Positions 17,360 through 26,448 are shown, numbered from the stretch's first letter. The stretch is DNA of 61,866 nt from Actinomyces dentalis DSM 19115 (GCF_000429225.1 NZ_AUBL01000025.1:1-61866); one strand, 5' to 3'. A program made the numbers and translations. The notes: a model not told the origin generated them from the letters alone.

Positions 17360-18370
17360 TCACGCCCCGGCCGGCCGGTCGTCCAGCTCCCCGGCGATGG
17401 ACCGGCCCATCCACGCGGCCAGCCCGGAGCCGCGCAGGCCCTGGCTCAGGAGGAAGACCGCCTTGACGTAGGCGGCCTCCGGGGTCATGTCGGCGCCGCT
17501 CACGGCGCCGGCTCGGGCGAGCGCGTCCCCGGCGGCGTAGCGGCCCAGCCGGACCCCGCCCTGATGGCACTGGGAGATGACGACGACGGCGGTGCCCGCC
17601 CCGATCGCGCTCGCGAGGACGTCGGTGAGCCCGGGCTCGCCGTCGGGAATATTGCCGACGCCGAAGGCGCGCAGGATGACGGCGTCGGGCCGTGGGGTCA
17701 GCATCGCCTCCAGGCGGGCGGCGGTGATGCCCGGGAAGAGGTCGATGACGACGGCGTCCTGACGGGTGTAGGGGCGGGGATCGGGCCAGCCCGCGCCCGG
17801 CGGCGGGGCGGGCGCCCACCGCCAGGGGGCGCCCGCCCGGGCCAGGGGCGCGACGGCCGGGGAGTCGAAGGCGTCGAAGGCCCAGGAGCTGGCCTTGACG
17901 GCCCGGTTGCCGGCCAGGAGGCGGTGGCCGAAGAAGAGGCCGACGCCCCGCGCCCGACGGCTCGCGGCGGCGCGCAGGGCCCCGGCGATATTGGGGGCGG
18001 CGTCGGAGCCGACGGCGCCCAGGGGCAGCTGCGAGCCGGTGACGACGACGGGGCGGCCCAGGTCGGTCAGCGCGTAGGACAGGGCGGCGCAGGTGTGGGC
18101 CATGGTGTCGGTGCCGTGCAGGATGACGAAGGCGTCGGCCTCGGATGCGCTCGCGCGCAGGCCGTCGATGATTCGCTGCCAGGATTCGGGAGTGGCGTCG
18201 GAGGAGTCGATGAGGGGGCTCAGCGCGGTCAAGGAGATGCCGCCGATTGACCGCCCGGCCTCTTTCAGGGCGGCGTCGAGCCGGTTCTCCGGGTCCGCGC
18301 CGGGAACCAGGCCGCGGGGCGAGTCGACCATGCCGATGGTGCCGCCGGTGTAGGTGACGTGGATGCGCAC
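17360..18370 (-). CDS. L-asparaginase, cytoplasmic type
   Basis: 336 residues. It hydrolyses asparagine to aspartate and ammonia. The two nucleophile motifs are present: TYTGGTIGM at the N-terminus and ILHGTDTMAHT near residue 86-96, as is GSQLPLGAVGSD. No signal peptide is seen, which suggests a cytoplasmic enzyme of the AnsA group. The GTG at 18370 is chosen because TACCCT lies 6 nt upstream on the minus strand and the reading begins directly with VRIHVTYTGGT. Confidence 0.92.
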   Translation of the reverse strand: MRIHVTYTGGTIGMVDSPRGLVPGADPENRLDAALKEAGRSIGGISLTALSPLIDSSDATPESWQRIIDGLRASASEADAFVILHGTDTMAHTCAALSYALTDLGRPVVVTGSQLPLGAVGSDAAPNIAGALRAAASRRARGVGLFFGHRLLAGNRAVKASSWAFDAFDSPAVAPLARAGAPWRWAPAPPPGAGWPDPRPYTRQDAVVIDLFPGITAARLEAMLTPRPDAVILRAFGVGNIPDGEPGLTDVLASAIGAGTAVVVISQCHQGGVRLGRYAAGDALARAGAVSGADMTPEAAYVKAVFLLSQGLRGSGLAAWMGRSIAGELDDRPAGA

Positions 18371-18376
18371 GGGACA

Positions 18377-18382
18377 AGGGTA
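18377..18382 (-). promoter_or_regulatory. Leaderless-type -10 (TACCCT) of the asparaginase gene
   Basis: TACCCT on the minus strand is followed by 6 nt and the GTG at 18370. Confidence 0.5.
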
Positions 18383-18408
18383 TGGGCGACGAGTATGGGA
18401 CCTCGCCC

Positions 18409-18493
18409 GCCGGTCTTCACGGGTCTGAATGGAATGCCCGGCGTGCTCCACGGGGCGGGCCGGGCGGGCGCCGGTCTTCACGGGTCTGAATGG
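18409..18493. repeat. 24-bp direct repeat
   Basis: GCCGGTCTTCACGGGTCTGA followed by ATGG occurs at 18409-18432 and 18470-18493, a 61-bp period, in the space before the tRNA gene. Its role is unknown. Confidence 0.7.
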
Positions 18494-18636
18494 GATCGGG
18501 GGAATGATTCGGCCGACGGCGGAAGGCCGGTGCCGCACGGCCGGGCTGTGTCCAGGACCACGTCGGCGGCGGGCGGGACCCGATTGCGGCGGGCGCCGCC
18601 CGGCCGGTAGGGTATGGTCCGCTGCTTTTGCGGCGC

Positions 18637-18709
18637 GCCACCTTAGCTCAGTCGGCAGAGCGATTCACTCGTAATGAATAGGTCGTGGGTTCGATTCCCA
18701 CAGGTGGCT
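18637..18709 (+). tRNA. tRNA-Thr (CGT)
   Basis: A 73-nt cloverleaf. The acceptor arms GCCACCT and AGGTGGC pair. The D-arm is GCTCAGTCGGCAGAGC. The anticodon stem ATTCA/TGAAT encloses the loop CTCGTAA with anticodon CGT. The T-arm GTGGGTTCGATTCCCAC is intact. CCA is not fully encoded (TCC follows). Confidence 0.95.
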
Positions 18710-19125
18710 CCCAGTCGGGCCGCTCCCAGTCCGCGGCCCCGGGGGCGCCCCTATCGCGCGCGTCACCCCCCGCCCAGCCCCGTTCGCGCGCCGTCCGTGC
18801 CCCGTTCGCGCGCCTCGGCGCGCCGGGTCCGCGCCCGCCGGACCCCGCCCCTATTGCGGCAGCACCGCAATGGGGGCGACTTTTCGTTGGAATCACGGGG
18901 AATCGAGGTGATGGCCTTATTGCGGGCGAGCGCGCCGGGCCCGGTCTCCTTCGCGGCGCGGGACCGTCGTCATATGCTCGAGCCCCGAGCCGGCGGTTGA
19001 TTTGTGTGCGGGACTCCTCGGGGGGACTTCCCCATTGGGTTTGCGGATCGGCGGGTTTCGGTTTACTGTTGGCGTTACCAGCTGCGATCGCCGAAATCGC
19101 GGCCGTACGAACAGGAGTGGATGCC
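18710..19125. other. Region between tRNA-Thr and lsr2
   Basis: No gene is recognised. The segment from 19000 (GGTTTACTGTTGGCG) is slightly AT-richer and probably contains the lsr2 promoter and leader. AGGAG at 19113 is the lsr2 ribosome-binding site. Confidence 0.4.
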
Positions 19126-19452
19126 ATGGCACAGAGGACGCAGGTTATTCTGGTGGACGACATCGACGGCTCCGAGGCCACCCAGACGGTGACTTTCGGA
19201 ATTGATGGCGTCACCTACGAGATCGATCTCAACGAGGAGCATGCCGCCGCGCTGCGCGAGTCGGTTGAGGAATGGACGGCGAAGGCGCGCCGGGTCTCCG
19301 GCCGCCGCAACACCCGCCGCCGCGCCCGTTCCTCCGTGCCCGGCGAGACACAGAGGATCCGTGATTGGGCCCGTGCCGAGGGCATCGAGGTCTCCACGCG
19401 CGGTCGGATCTCCGCCGAGGTCCGCGAGGCCTACCTCAAGGCCAACGCCTGA
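19126..19452 (+). CDS. lsr2: Lsr2-family nucleoid-associated protein
   Basis: 108 residues, the normal length. It is the actinobacterial counterpart of H-NS that bridges DNA and silences AT-rich, often foreign, genes. The N-terminal dimerisation domain ([20 protein letters not shown]) is followed by a charged linker ([11 protein letters not shown]) and a C-terminal DNA-binding domain starting [19 protein letters not shown], where the family's AT-hook-like RGR motif is visible. It is a plausible regulator of the lower-GC islands in this window (inference). A terminator hairpin follows at 19466. Confidence 0.95.
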   Translation: MAQRTQVILVDDIDGSEATQTVTFGIDGVTYEIDLNEEHAAALRESVEEWTAKARRVSGRRNTRRRARSSVPGETQRIRDWARAEGIEVSTRGRISAEVREAYLKANA

Positions 19453-19465
19453 GCCGGACCCGGCT

Positions 19466-19520
19466 CCACCAGGGCCCCGGGCCCCCGATCGCGAGGTTGG
19501 GGGACCCGGGGCCCTGGTGG
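19466..19520 (+). terminator. Strong hairpin after lsr2
   Basis: CCACCAGGGCCCCGGG (19466-19481) pairs perfectly with 19505-19520. C and G runs inside the loop can extend the stem. No U-tract follows, as is common in high-GC actinobacteria. Confidence 0.7.
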
Positions 19521-19550
19521 TCCGCCCCTCCGGCCTGGCAGGATAGGACC

Positions 19551-20288
19551 ATGGCTTACACCCTTGTGCTGCTCCGCCACGGCGAGAGCGAATGGAACGC
19601 TAAGAACCTCTTCACCGGCTGGGTCGACGTGCCGCTGTCCGAGAAGGGCCGCGCCGAGGCCGTCCACGGGGGTGAGCTGCTCAAGGAGGCCGGAGTCCTG
19701 CCTGAGAAGCTCTTCACCTCGCTGCTGCGCCGCGCCATCACGACCGCCAACCTGGCCCTGGACGCCGCCGACCGCCACTGGATCCCGGTCGAGCGCAACT
19801 GGCGCCTCAACGAGCGCCACTACGGCGCCCTCCAGGGCAAGAACAAGAAGCAGACCCGCGAGGAGTACGGCGAGGAGCAGTTCATGCTCTGGCGCCGCTC
19901 CTACGACGTGCCGCCGCCGACCATCGAGGCCGGCAGCGAGTTCTCCCAGGACGCCGACCCGCGCTACGCCGGCGAGCCCATCCCCGCCACCGAGTGCCTC
20001 AAGGACGTCCTCGCCCGCCTGCTGCCCTACTGGGAGGGCACCATCATCCCCGAGATCAAGACCGGCAAGACGGTCCTGATCGCCGCGCACGGCAACTCGC
20101 TGCGCGCCATCGTCAAGCACCTCGACGAGATCTCCGACGCCGATATCGCCGCCCTCAACATCCCCACCGGCATTCCGCTCGTCTACGAGCTCGACGAGGA
20201 GACCCTCAAGCCCCTCAAGAAGGGCGGGCGCTACCTCGACCCGGAGGCCGAGGCGAAGATCGCCGCCGTCGCCAACCAGGGCAAGTGA
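19551..20288 (+). CDS. gpmA: 2,3-bisphosphoglycerate-dependent phosphoglycerate mutase
   Basis: 245 residues, the full family length. It interconverts 3- and 2-phosphoglycerate in glycolysis. The phospho-histidine motif [10 protein letters not shown] is at residues 7-16, followed by [15 protein letters not shown]. The family [13 protein letters not shown] motif is present, and the second catalytic His lies in [12 protein letters not shown]. As in Mycobacterium (gpm1-senX3-regX3), it sits beside phoU and the senX3/regX3 pair. A bidirectional hairpin separates it from phoU. Confidence 0.96.
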   Translation: MAYTLVLLRHGESEWNAKNLFTGWVDVPLSEKGRAEAVHGGELLKEAGVLPEKLFTSLLRRAITTANLALDAADRHWIPVERNWRLNERHYGALQGKNKKQTREEYGEEQFMLWRRSYDVPPPTIEAGSEFSQDADPRYAGEPIPATECLKDVLARLLPYWEGTIIPEIKTGKTVLIAAHGNSLRAIVKHLDEISDADIAALNIPTGIPLVYELDEETLKPLKKGGRYLDPEAEAKIAAVANQGK

Positions 20289-20305
20289 GTCGCCGCGCGT
20301 GAGCC

Positions 20306-20333
20306 GCTGAGGGCGGGACCGCCCGCCCTCAGC
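20306..20333. terminator. Bidirectional terminator between gpmA and phoU
   Basis: GCTGAGGGCGGG (20306-20317) and CCCGCCCTCAGC (20322-20333) form a perfect 12-bp stem with a 4-nt loop between convergent genes. It overlaps the phoU stop codon at 20329-20331. Confidence 0.8.
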
Positions 20334-21012
20334 GCGCTCCGCCGTCGTCGCGCACGACGGGCGCCGTCGTGCCGGAGACGAGATAGGTCATGCGACGGGC
20401 CACCGAGGTGGAGTGGTCGCCGAAGCGCTCCAGGAAGCGGCCCATGAGGACCGCGTCGACCACCTGCTGGCGGCTCAGCTCGTTGGCCGGGTCGAGGATC
20501 ATCTGGAAGGACCGGCGGTGCAGGGCGTCCATCTGGGCGTCATTGGCCTCGATGGTCGCCGCCAGCTCCAGGTCCTGGGTGGCCACCAGGCGCGAGACGT
20601 CCGCGCCCGCGCGCACCGCCAGGTCGGCCATGCGCAGAATGAGGCCGAGCACCGGCTCGGGCACCGGCGGCTCGGGGTAGCGCCCCCGGGCTATCGTCGC
20701 CAGGTGACGGGCCAGATCGCCCTGGCGCTCGAGGGTCTGGGCCATGCGCAGGGCGGAGATGACGGTGCGCAGGTTGTCGGCCACGGGCTGCTGGCGCGCG
20801 AGCAGCATGACGCACATGTCGTCGATATCGCGCTGGAGGTCGTTGATGCGCTCGTCGGCGTCGATGACCTGCTCGGCGACGATGAGGTCGCCATTGCGCA
20901 GGGACTCGCTCGCCCGCTCGATGGCGGTGGCCACCTGGGCGGCCATGGACTGCAGGTCCGAGCCCAGCTGCTTGAGCTCCTGGTTGAAGATCTGGCTGAA
21001 TATGTCGTGCAC
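20329..21012 (-). CDS. phoU: PhoU phosphate-signalling protein
   Basis: 227 residues. PhoU is a cytoplasmic helical protein that couples the phosphate transporter to the histidine kinase. Two PhoU three-helix repeats are visible, with ADERINDLQRDIDDMCVMLL and, in the second half, RFLERFGDHSTSVARRM matching the conserved ERxGDH metal-binding motif. The GTG at 21012 is supported by a GAGGAG ribosome-binding site about 7 nt upstream. It is divergent from senX3, about 180 bp apart, consistent with a shared phosphate regulon. Confidence 0.95.
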   Translation of the reverse strand: MHDIFSQIFNQELKQLGSDLQSMAAQVATAIERASESLRNGDLIVAEQVIDADERINDLQRDIDDMCVMLLARQQPVADNLRTVISALRMAQTLERQGDLARHLATIARGRYPEPPVPEPVLGLILRMADLAVRAGADVSRLVATQDLELAATIEANDAQMDALHRRSFQMILDPANELSRQQVVDAVLMGRFLERFGDHSTSVARRMTYLVSGTTAPVVRDDGGAR

Positions 21013-21182
21013 GGGACGGCTCCTCGCTATGCGTCGCGGCTGCGCGGCGCGCCCGGGCGGATCGGGGCCGGCCGGCGCGGCGGACGCGCCGGGCCGACGC
21101 GACCGCCGTCGGGCGCCCCGCCTTGGGCGAACTCGGGCCATGATCCCACGCCCGCCGCTCGCCGCGAGCGGCTGCGGGCGCC

Positions 21183-21188
21183 TAACCT
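21183..21188 (+). promoter_or_regulatory. Leaderless-type -10 (TAACCT) of senX3
   Basis: TAACCT is followed by 7 nt and the GTG at 21196. Confidence 0.5.
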
Positions 21189-21195
21189 GGACGGC

Positions 21196-22647
21196 GTGGG
21201 AACCATCGCGCTGCTGATCCTCGCCGCGCTCGTCGGCCTCGCCGTCGGCGCCGCGGCCGGATCCGCTCTCGCACGCGCCCGGCGGGAGGACCGGCGCGCC
21301 GCCGCCCTGACCGGGGACGAGTCCATCGTCCCCGTGCTGGCGGTCCTGCGCTCGACCGTCATCGTCCTGGACGAGGACGACGACGTCCTGCGCGCCTCCG
21401 CCTCCGCCTACACCTTCAACCTCGTGCGCGACGACGCCGTGAGCGAGCCGCAGGTCCGCGCCATGGTCGCCCGCGTGCGGGCCACCGGCGCGCCCGAGGA
21501 CGCCGAGCTCGCCGTCGCGCGCGGCCACGTGGCCGGGGCCGGCCAGTTCTTCCTCCACGTGCGGGTCGCCGGCATCGGGCGCGGGCACGTCCTCGTCCTC
21601 GTCGAGGACCGCACCGCCCACAAGCGCCTGGAGGACACCCGCCGCGACTTCATCGCCAATATCTCCCACGAGCTCAAGACCCCCGTCGGGGCGCTGGCGC
21701 TGTTGGCGGAGACCGTCGAGTCCAACGCCGAGGACCCCGAGATCGTCCGCGACTTCGCCGGGCGCATGCGCAAGGAGGCCACCCGCCTGGACGTGCTCGT
21801 CCAGGAGATCATCGAGCTCTCCCGCCTCCAGGAGGGCGACGCCCTGGCCAGCCCGCAGGACGTCGAGGTCGACGCCGTCGTCGCCGAGGCCCTCGACCAG
21901 GTGCGCGTGGAGGCCCAGGCCGGGGGGATCACGCTCGTCGCCGGGGGGACCCGGGGGCTGCGGGTGCGCGGGGACGCGGCCCTCATCACCACCGCCGTGC
22001 GCAACCTCCTGGACAACGCCATCCGCTACTCCGAGGCCCGCACCCGGGTGAGCGTGGGGGTCGGCGTCGACCCCTCCGACGAGAATCTGGTGCGCATCGC
22101 CGTCGTCGACCAGGGGATCGGCATCGCCAGGGAGAACCAGGAGCGGGTCTTCGAGCGCTTCTACCGGGTCGACCGGGCGCGCTCGCGGGCCACCGGCGGC
22201 ACCGGGCTGGGCCTGTCCATCGTCAAGCACGTGGCCGCCGACCATGGCGGCACCGTGGAGCTGTGGTCGGCGCTCGGGCGCGGCTCCACCTTCACCCTGG
22301 TCCTGCCCCGCCTGCGGCCCCAGGACCCCGGGGCCGGGACCCGGGGGGAGGAGCCCGCCGCCCGCCCGCCCGCCGCCCGCGCCCAGGACGTCCTGGCCTC
22401 CGGGGGCGCCGGCGCGGCCTTCGCGGCCCTCGCCGCGCTGTCGGGCCCCGACCCCGATGAGGACGGCCCCGATGAGGACGACTCCGGCGGCGATCCCGGC
22501 GGCGATCCCGGGGAGAGCGGCGGCCCCGCCCGGCAGGGGCCCGCCCCGCCCCGCCGGGGCGCGCGGATGCGAGCGGACCGGCCCGCCCCCGAGCAGGAGT
22601 CCGCCCCCGAGCAGGAGTCCGCCCCCGAGGAAGGGAGTCGCCCATGA
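21196..22647 (+). CDS. senX3: Sensor histidine kinase, SenX3-like
   Basis: 483 residues. It has one N-terminal membrane segment (IALLILAALVGLAVGAAAGS) and a PAS-like region to about residue 140. The H-box DFIANISHELKTPVG has the phospho-acceptor His near residue 158. N (NLLDNAIRYS), G1 (VVDQGIGI), F (FERFYRV) and G2 (GGTGLGLSIV) boxes are all present. An unusual tail of about 110 residues after the ATPase domain is low-complexity and ends with repeated PEQESA units. It senses phosphate status with PhoU and RegX3 in related bacteria. Its stop overlaps regX3 (ATGA). Confidence 0.92.
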   Translation: MGTIALLILAALVGLAVGAAAGSALARARREDRRAAALTGDESIVPVLAVLRSTVIVLDEDDDVLRASASAYTFNLVRDDAVSEPQVRAMVARVRATGAPEDAELAVARGHVAGAGQFFLHVRVAGIGRGHVLVLVEDRTAHKRLEDTRRDFIANISHELKTPVGALALLAETVESNAEDPEIVRDFAGRMRKEATRLDVLVQEIIELSRLQEGDALASPQDVEVDAVVAEALDQVRVEAQAGGITLVAGGTRGLRVRGDAALITTAVRNLLDNAIRYSEARTRVSVGVGVDPSDENLVRIAVVDQGIGIARENQERVFERFYRVDRARSRATGGTGLGLSIVKHVAADHGGTVELWSALGRGSTFTLVLPRLRPQDPGAGTRGEEPAARPPAARAQDVLASGGAGAAFAALAALSGPDPDEDGPDEDDSGGDPGGDPGESGGPARQGPAPPRRGARMRADRPAPEQESAPEQESAPEEGSRP

Positions 22648-23351
22648 CCCGGATACTGCTCGTCGAGGACGAGGAGAACTACCGCGTGCCCCTGGCCTTC
22701 AGCCTGCGCCGCGACGGCTTCGACGTGGTCCAGGCCGCGGACGGGGTCGCCGCCGTCGAGGCCTTCGAGGCCGCCGGCCCGTCGGGCGGCGGGGCCATCG
22801 ACCTGGTCCTGCTCGACCTCATGCTGCCGCGGCTCAGCGGCATCGAGGTGTGCCGGCGCATCCGGCGCACCTCCACCGTCCCGGTCATTATGCTCACCGC
22901 CCGGGACTCCGAGGCGGACACCGTCGTCGGCCTGCGGATCGGGGCCGACGACTACGTGACCAAGCCCTACTCCTACCGCGAGCTCCTCGCCCGCGTGAAC
23001 GCGGTGCTGCGCCGCAGCCGCGGGGAGGAGCAGGAGCCCGCCGAGCCGGTGCTGGAGGTCGGCCGGGTGCGCATGGACGTCGGGCGCCACGAGGTCGCGG
23101 TCGACGGCGAGGCCGTGGCCATGCCGCCGCGCGAGTTCGAGCTGCTCGAGCTCTTCATGCGCAACCCGGGCCGGGCGCTCGCGCGCGGCGAGATCATCGA
23201 CCGGGTCTGGGGCGCCGACTACGTGGGGGACACCAAGACCCTCGACGTCCACGTCAAGCGCATTCGGGCCAAGATCGAGGTCGAGCCCGGCGAGCCGAAA
23301 CTGCTGATCACGGTGCGGGGAGTGGGCTACAAGCTGGCGGCCGGAACCTGA
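22644..23351 (+). CDS. regX3: Response regulator, RegX3-like (OmpR family)
   Basis: 235 residues. The receiver domain has the acidic pocket at residues 8-10 (VEDEE), the phospho-acceptor Asp at about 58 (LVLLDLMLP), a conserved Thr (VIMLTAR) and Lys (GADDYVTKPYS). The winged-helix output domain contains PREFELLELFMRNPGR, IIDRVWGADYVG and TVRGVGYKL. It is coupled by a 4-bp overlap to senX3, and the two make a phosphate-responsive system. Confidence 0.95.
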   Translation: MTRILLVEDEENYRVPLAFSLRRDGFDVVQAADGVAAVEAFEAAGPSGGGAIDLVLLDLMLPRLSGIEVCRRIRRTSTVPVIMLTARDSEADTVVGLRIGADDYVTKPYSYRELLARVNAVLRRSRGEEQEPAEPVLEVGRVRMDVGRHEVAVDGEAVAMPPREFELLELFMRNPGRALARGEIIDRVWGADYVGDTKTLDVHVKRIRAKIEVEPGEPKLLITVRGVGYKLAAGT

Positions 23352-23433
23352 GCCTGTGAGGTAACTCCCCGGCGTTTCCGCGGGATCCCCTGATAAACTG
23401 AGGCCCCTTTACTCGACTGGAGTGACGTCACCC

Positions 23434-23928
23434 ATGACCTTTGAAGTCGGCGAGACCGTCGTCTACCCCCACCACGGCGCGGCCCGGATCATTGATATCC
23501 GCCAGCGCAAGGTGCGCGGGGAGGAGAAGACCTACCTGCAGCTCGAGGTCGCCCAGGGGGACCTCACGATCCTGGTCCCGGCCGACAGCGTCGATCTTAT
23601 CGGCGTGCGCGACGTCGTCGACGAGGCCGGGCTCAAGAAGGTCTTCGAGGTCCTCAGGGCGCCGCTGACGGAGGAGCCGACCAACTGGTCCCGCCGCTTC
23701 AAGGCCAACCAGGAGAAGATCGCCTCCGGCGACGTCATCAAGGTCGCCGAGGTCGTGCGCGACCTGTCCCGCCGCGACACCGACCGCGGCCTGTCCGCCG
23801 GGGAGAAGCGCATGCTCTCCAAGGCCCGTCAGATCCTCGTCTCCGAGCTGGCGCTGGCGGAGAAGACGGCGGAGGACGTCGCCGAGTCCAAGCTCGACGA
23901 GGTCCTGTCCTCCGGCACCGCCGCCTGA
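23434..23928 (+). CDS. carD: CarD-family RNA polymerase-binding transcription factor
   Basis: 164 residues. CarD binds the RNA polymerase beta subunit through its N-terminal Tudor-like domain and stabilises the open complex at rRNA and many other promoters. The sequence follows the mycobacterial protein closely: [12 protein letters not shown] at the start, [27 protein letters not shown], and the helical DNA-binding part [20 protein letters not shown]. The ATG at 23434 fits the conserved [15 protein letters not shown] start better than the upstream GTG at 23422. Confidence 0.96.
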   Translation: MTFEVGETVVYPHHGAARIIDIRQRKVRGEEKTYLQLEVAQGDLTILVPADSVDLIGVRDVVDEAGLKKVFEVLRAPLTEEPTNWSRRFKANQEKIASGDVIKVAEVVRDLSRRDTDRGLSAGEKRMLSKARQILVSELALAEKTAEDVAESKLDEVLSSGTAA

Positions 23929-23941
23929 CCCCTCCCTCGCC

Positions 23942-23990
23942 GAAACCGGCGGAAAAGACGCGCGAAACCGGCGGAAACGACATGCGAATC
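23942..23990. repeat. Repeat family D, copy 1
   Basis: It contains two AAACCGGCGGAAA boxes separated by AGACGCGCG. The ispD ATG (23982) lies inside the copy (ACGACATGCGAATCG). Related copies are at 24846-24912 and 51243-51301. Confidence 0.75.
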
Positions 23991-24911
23991 GACGTACGGG
24001 GGGCCTCGGACGACCCCGCAGGAGCCGACGCCGCCGCGGCCCGCGCCGGGAGCGCGACGGACGACGACGGCGCCGTCGTCGCCGTCCTCACGGCCGCGGG
24101 AGCGGGGACCCGACTGGGCGCGGGCGGGCCCAAGGCGCTCGTCGAGATCGGCGGGCGGAGCCTGCTGCGGCGGGCCGCGCAGGGCCTGGCTGACTCCGGG
24201 GTCGTCGATCACCTGGTGGTGACCGCGCCCGGCGAGCACGTCGAGCGCTTCACCGCCGAGCTGGCGGGGCTCGCCGGCGCGGGCGTTGGGATCCGGGTCG
24301 TCGCCGGTTCGAGCGCATCGCGTCAGGCCAGCGTCGCCCTCGGGCTGAAGGCGGCCCTGGAGGCCTGCCCGCGGGCCGCGGTCGTCCTCGTGCACGACGC
24401 GGCGCGCGCGCTCACCCCCCCGGAGACGGTGCGCCGCGTCGTGGCCGCCGTGCGCGCCGGGCACGACGCGGTCGTGCCCGCCCTGGCCGTGACCGACACG
24501 GTCAAGGAGGTCGGGCCCGCCGGCCCCGCACCCGCCGGCCCCGGGGACGACGCGGCCGCGCCCCCGACGGCGCGCGCCGACGTCGAGGTCGTCGTCGGCA
24601 CGCCCGACCGCTCCCGCCTGCGGGCCGTCCAGACCCCGCAGGGCTTCGCCGTCGCCGCGCTCGTGCGGGCCCACGAGCTCGGGGCGGCGCGCGGCGCGGA
24701 CGAGGCGCTCGCGGCCTCGGACGACGCCGGTCTGGTCGAGGCGGCCGGGGGCCGGGTCGTCGTCGTCGAGGGCGATCCGCTCGCGCTCAAGGTGACCACG
24801 CCCCTGGACCTCGCCCTCGCCGAGCTCCTCGCCGCCGGCCCCGCCCACCTTTCATCGGAACCGGCGGAAACGACGCGCGAGACCGGCGGAAATTGCGCAT
24901 CCTGTGGATAA
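23982..24911 (+). CDS. ispD: 2-C-methyl-D-erythritol 4-phosphate cytidylyltransferase
   Basis: 309 residues, longer than the usual 230 or so. It converts MEP and CTP to CDP-ME in the MEP isoprenoid pathway. The nucleotide-binding loop is LTAAGAGTRLGAGGPKALVE. VHDAARALTP, VTDTVKEV and VQTPQGF are the other conserved blocks. Extra sequence comprises about 30 N-terminal residues, an Ala/Pro-rich insert (about 180-198) and a C-terminal tail. Both the start codon and the last 20 or so residues with the stop lie inside copies of repeat D. No separate ispF is seen next to it. Confidence 0.92.
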   Translation: MRIDVRGASDDPAGADAAAARAGSATDDDGAVVAVLTAAGAGTRLGAGGPKALVEIGGRSLLRRAAQGLADSGVVDHLVVTAPGEHVERFTAELAGLAGAGVGIRVVAGSSASRQASVALGLKAALEACPRAAVVLVHDAARALTPPETVRRVVAAVRAGHDAVVPALAVTDTVKEVGPAGPAPAGPGDDAAAPPTARADVEVVVGTPDRSRLRAVQTPQGFAVAALVRAHELGAARGADEALAASDDAGLVEAAGGRVVVVEGDPLALKVTTPLDLALAELLAAGPAHLSSEPAETTRETGGNCASCG

Positions 24912-24912
24912 C
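24846..24912. repeat. Repeat family D, copy 2
   Basis: AACCGGCGGAAACGACGCGC continues as GAGACCGGCGGAAATTGCGC and then ATCCTGTGGATAA. The final TAA is the ispD stop. It is the best-preserved unit together with the inverted copy at 51243-51301. Confidence 0.8.
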
Positions 24913-24963
24913 CCGGCGCGCGTCCGTACTGCGCAACGGCCCCCGCGGCGATCGCGGCGGCCG

Positions 24964-24969
24964 TAGGCT
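24964..24969 (+). promoter_or_regulatory. Leaderless-type -10 (TAGGCT) of the MFS gene
   Basis: TAGGCT is followed by 6 nt and the ATG at 24976. Confidence 0.55.
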
Positions 24970-24975
24970 CATCGC

Positions 24976-26448
24976 ATGACCCCCGCATCCCCCTCCCAGG
25001 GCGCGAGCGCAGCCGCTCCTGACTCCAACCCCACCACCCCGCACGGCAGGCTCCTGACCTGGCCGGTCATCGCCTGGGGCCTGTGGGACTGGGGGTCGGC
25101 GGCCTTCAACGCCGTCATCACGACCTTCGTCTTCACCGTCTACCTCACAAGCGCGTCCTTCGGCGACAAGGCCGACAACGAGTTCGCCCTCTCCGTGGGC
25201 CTGGCCGTCGCCGGCGTCTTCATCGCGCTCCTGGCCCCCGTCACCGGGCAGCGGGCCGACCGGGCGGGGCGCACCGTCTTCTGGCTGGGCGTCTACACGG
25301 CCGTCGTCGTCGTGATCAGCGCCATGCTCTTCTTCGTCCTGCCCGAGCCGGGCTACCTGTGGTTGGGCATCGTCCTGCTGGGGCTGGGCAATGTCTTCTT
25401 CGAGCTGGCCAGCGTCAACTACAACGGCCTGCTGTCCCACCTGGCGACCAAGGACCGGGTCGGGGCGGTCTCGGGCCTGGGCTGGGGGATGGGCTACCTC
25501 GGCGGCATCGTCCTGCTGCTCATCCTCTTCGTCGGCTTCATCAACCCCGAGGTCGGCTGGTTCGGGGTGACGCACGAGAACGGCCTCAACGTCCGGGTCT
25601 CCATGCTCGTCGCGGCGGCCTGGTTCGGGCTGTGCGCCGTCCCCGTGGTCGTGACGCTGTCGGGGGAGAAGGCTCGGCGCCGCCGCCGCGCCCTGGCCGA
25701 GGAGGAGCTGCGGGGCGGGGAGCGCGAGCTCGCCGGGCTGGAGTCCGAACCGATCGAGCCGACGGAGCCGGGCGCGCCGATTCTGCGGCCCGAATCCATC
25801 GTGGTCTCCTACCGGCGGCTGTGGCGCACCCTGGTGGCGCTCTACCGATCCCACCCGGAGGTTCTGTGGTTCCTGCTGGCGGCGGCGGTCTTCCGCGACG
25901 GCCTGGCCGGGGTATTCACCTACGGCGGCATTATCGCCCGCAACACCTTCGGCTTCTCCAGCGGCGACGTCATCGTCTTCGCCATTGCCGCCAACGTCGT
26001 CGCCGGTGTGGCCACCATCGGGCTGGGGCGGCTCGACGACGTCGTCGGGCCCCGCAAGGTCATTATCGGCGCGCTGGCGGTCCTCGTCGTCGCCGGTATG
26101 CTCATCTTCTTCCTGCACGACGGCGGAGCGCGGATTTTCTGGGTGCTCGGCATGCTGCTGTCGGCCTGCGTGGGGCCGGCCCAGTCGGCGGCGCGCTCAT
26201 TCCTGGCCCGCCTCATTCCCGAGGGGCGCGAGGGGGAGATCTTCGGCCTGTACGCGACGACGGGGCGGGCCGTGTCCTTCATGGCCCCGGCCATGTACGG
26301 CTTCTTCCTCTGGATCGGGGCGCGGCTGACGGGCGGGGGCGCCGGGTACTGGGGAATCCTCGGCATTGTCTCGGTCCTCGCCGCCGGCCTGGTGCTCATG
26401 GCGCGGGTCAAGGATCCCAGCGGCCACATCTCCGACCTGGGGGACTGA
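24976..26448 (+). CDS. MFS transporter, UMF1/Atg22-like
   Basis: 490 residues with about 12 membrane segments. The start WPVIAWGLWDWGSAAFNAVI and the TGQRADRAGR loop between helices 2 and 3 are characteristic of the UMF1 family (relatives of the yeast vacuolar effluxer Atg22). A charged cytoplasmic loop of about 70 residues (KARRRRRALAEEEL...) separates the two six-helix halves. The second half contains RSFLARLIPEGREGEIFGLY, another family signature. The substrate is unknown. It is monocistronic. Confidence 0.88.
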   Translation: MTPASPSQGASAAAPDSNPTTPHGRLLTWPVIAWGLWDWGSAAFNAVITTFVFTVYLTSASFGDKADNEFALSVGLAVAGVFIALLAPVTGQRADRAGRTVFWLGVYTAVVVVISAMLFFVLPEPGYLWLGIVLLGLGNVFFELASVNYNGLLSHLATKDRVGAVSGLGWGMGYLGGIVLLLILFVGFINPEVGWFGVTHENGLNVRVSMLVAAAWFGLCAVPVVVTLSGEKARRRRRALAEEELRGGERELAGLESEPIEPTEPGAPILRPESIVVSYRRLWRTLVALYRSHPEVLWFLLAAAVFRDGLAGVFTYGGIIARNTFGFSSGDVIVFAIAANVVAGVATIGLGRLDDVVGPRKVIIGALAVLVVAGMLIFFLHDGGARIFWVLGMLLSACVGPAQSAARSFLARLIPEGREGEIFGLYATTGRAVSFMAPAMYGFFLWIGARLTGGGAGYWGILGIVSVLAAGLVLMARVKDPSGHISDLGD

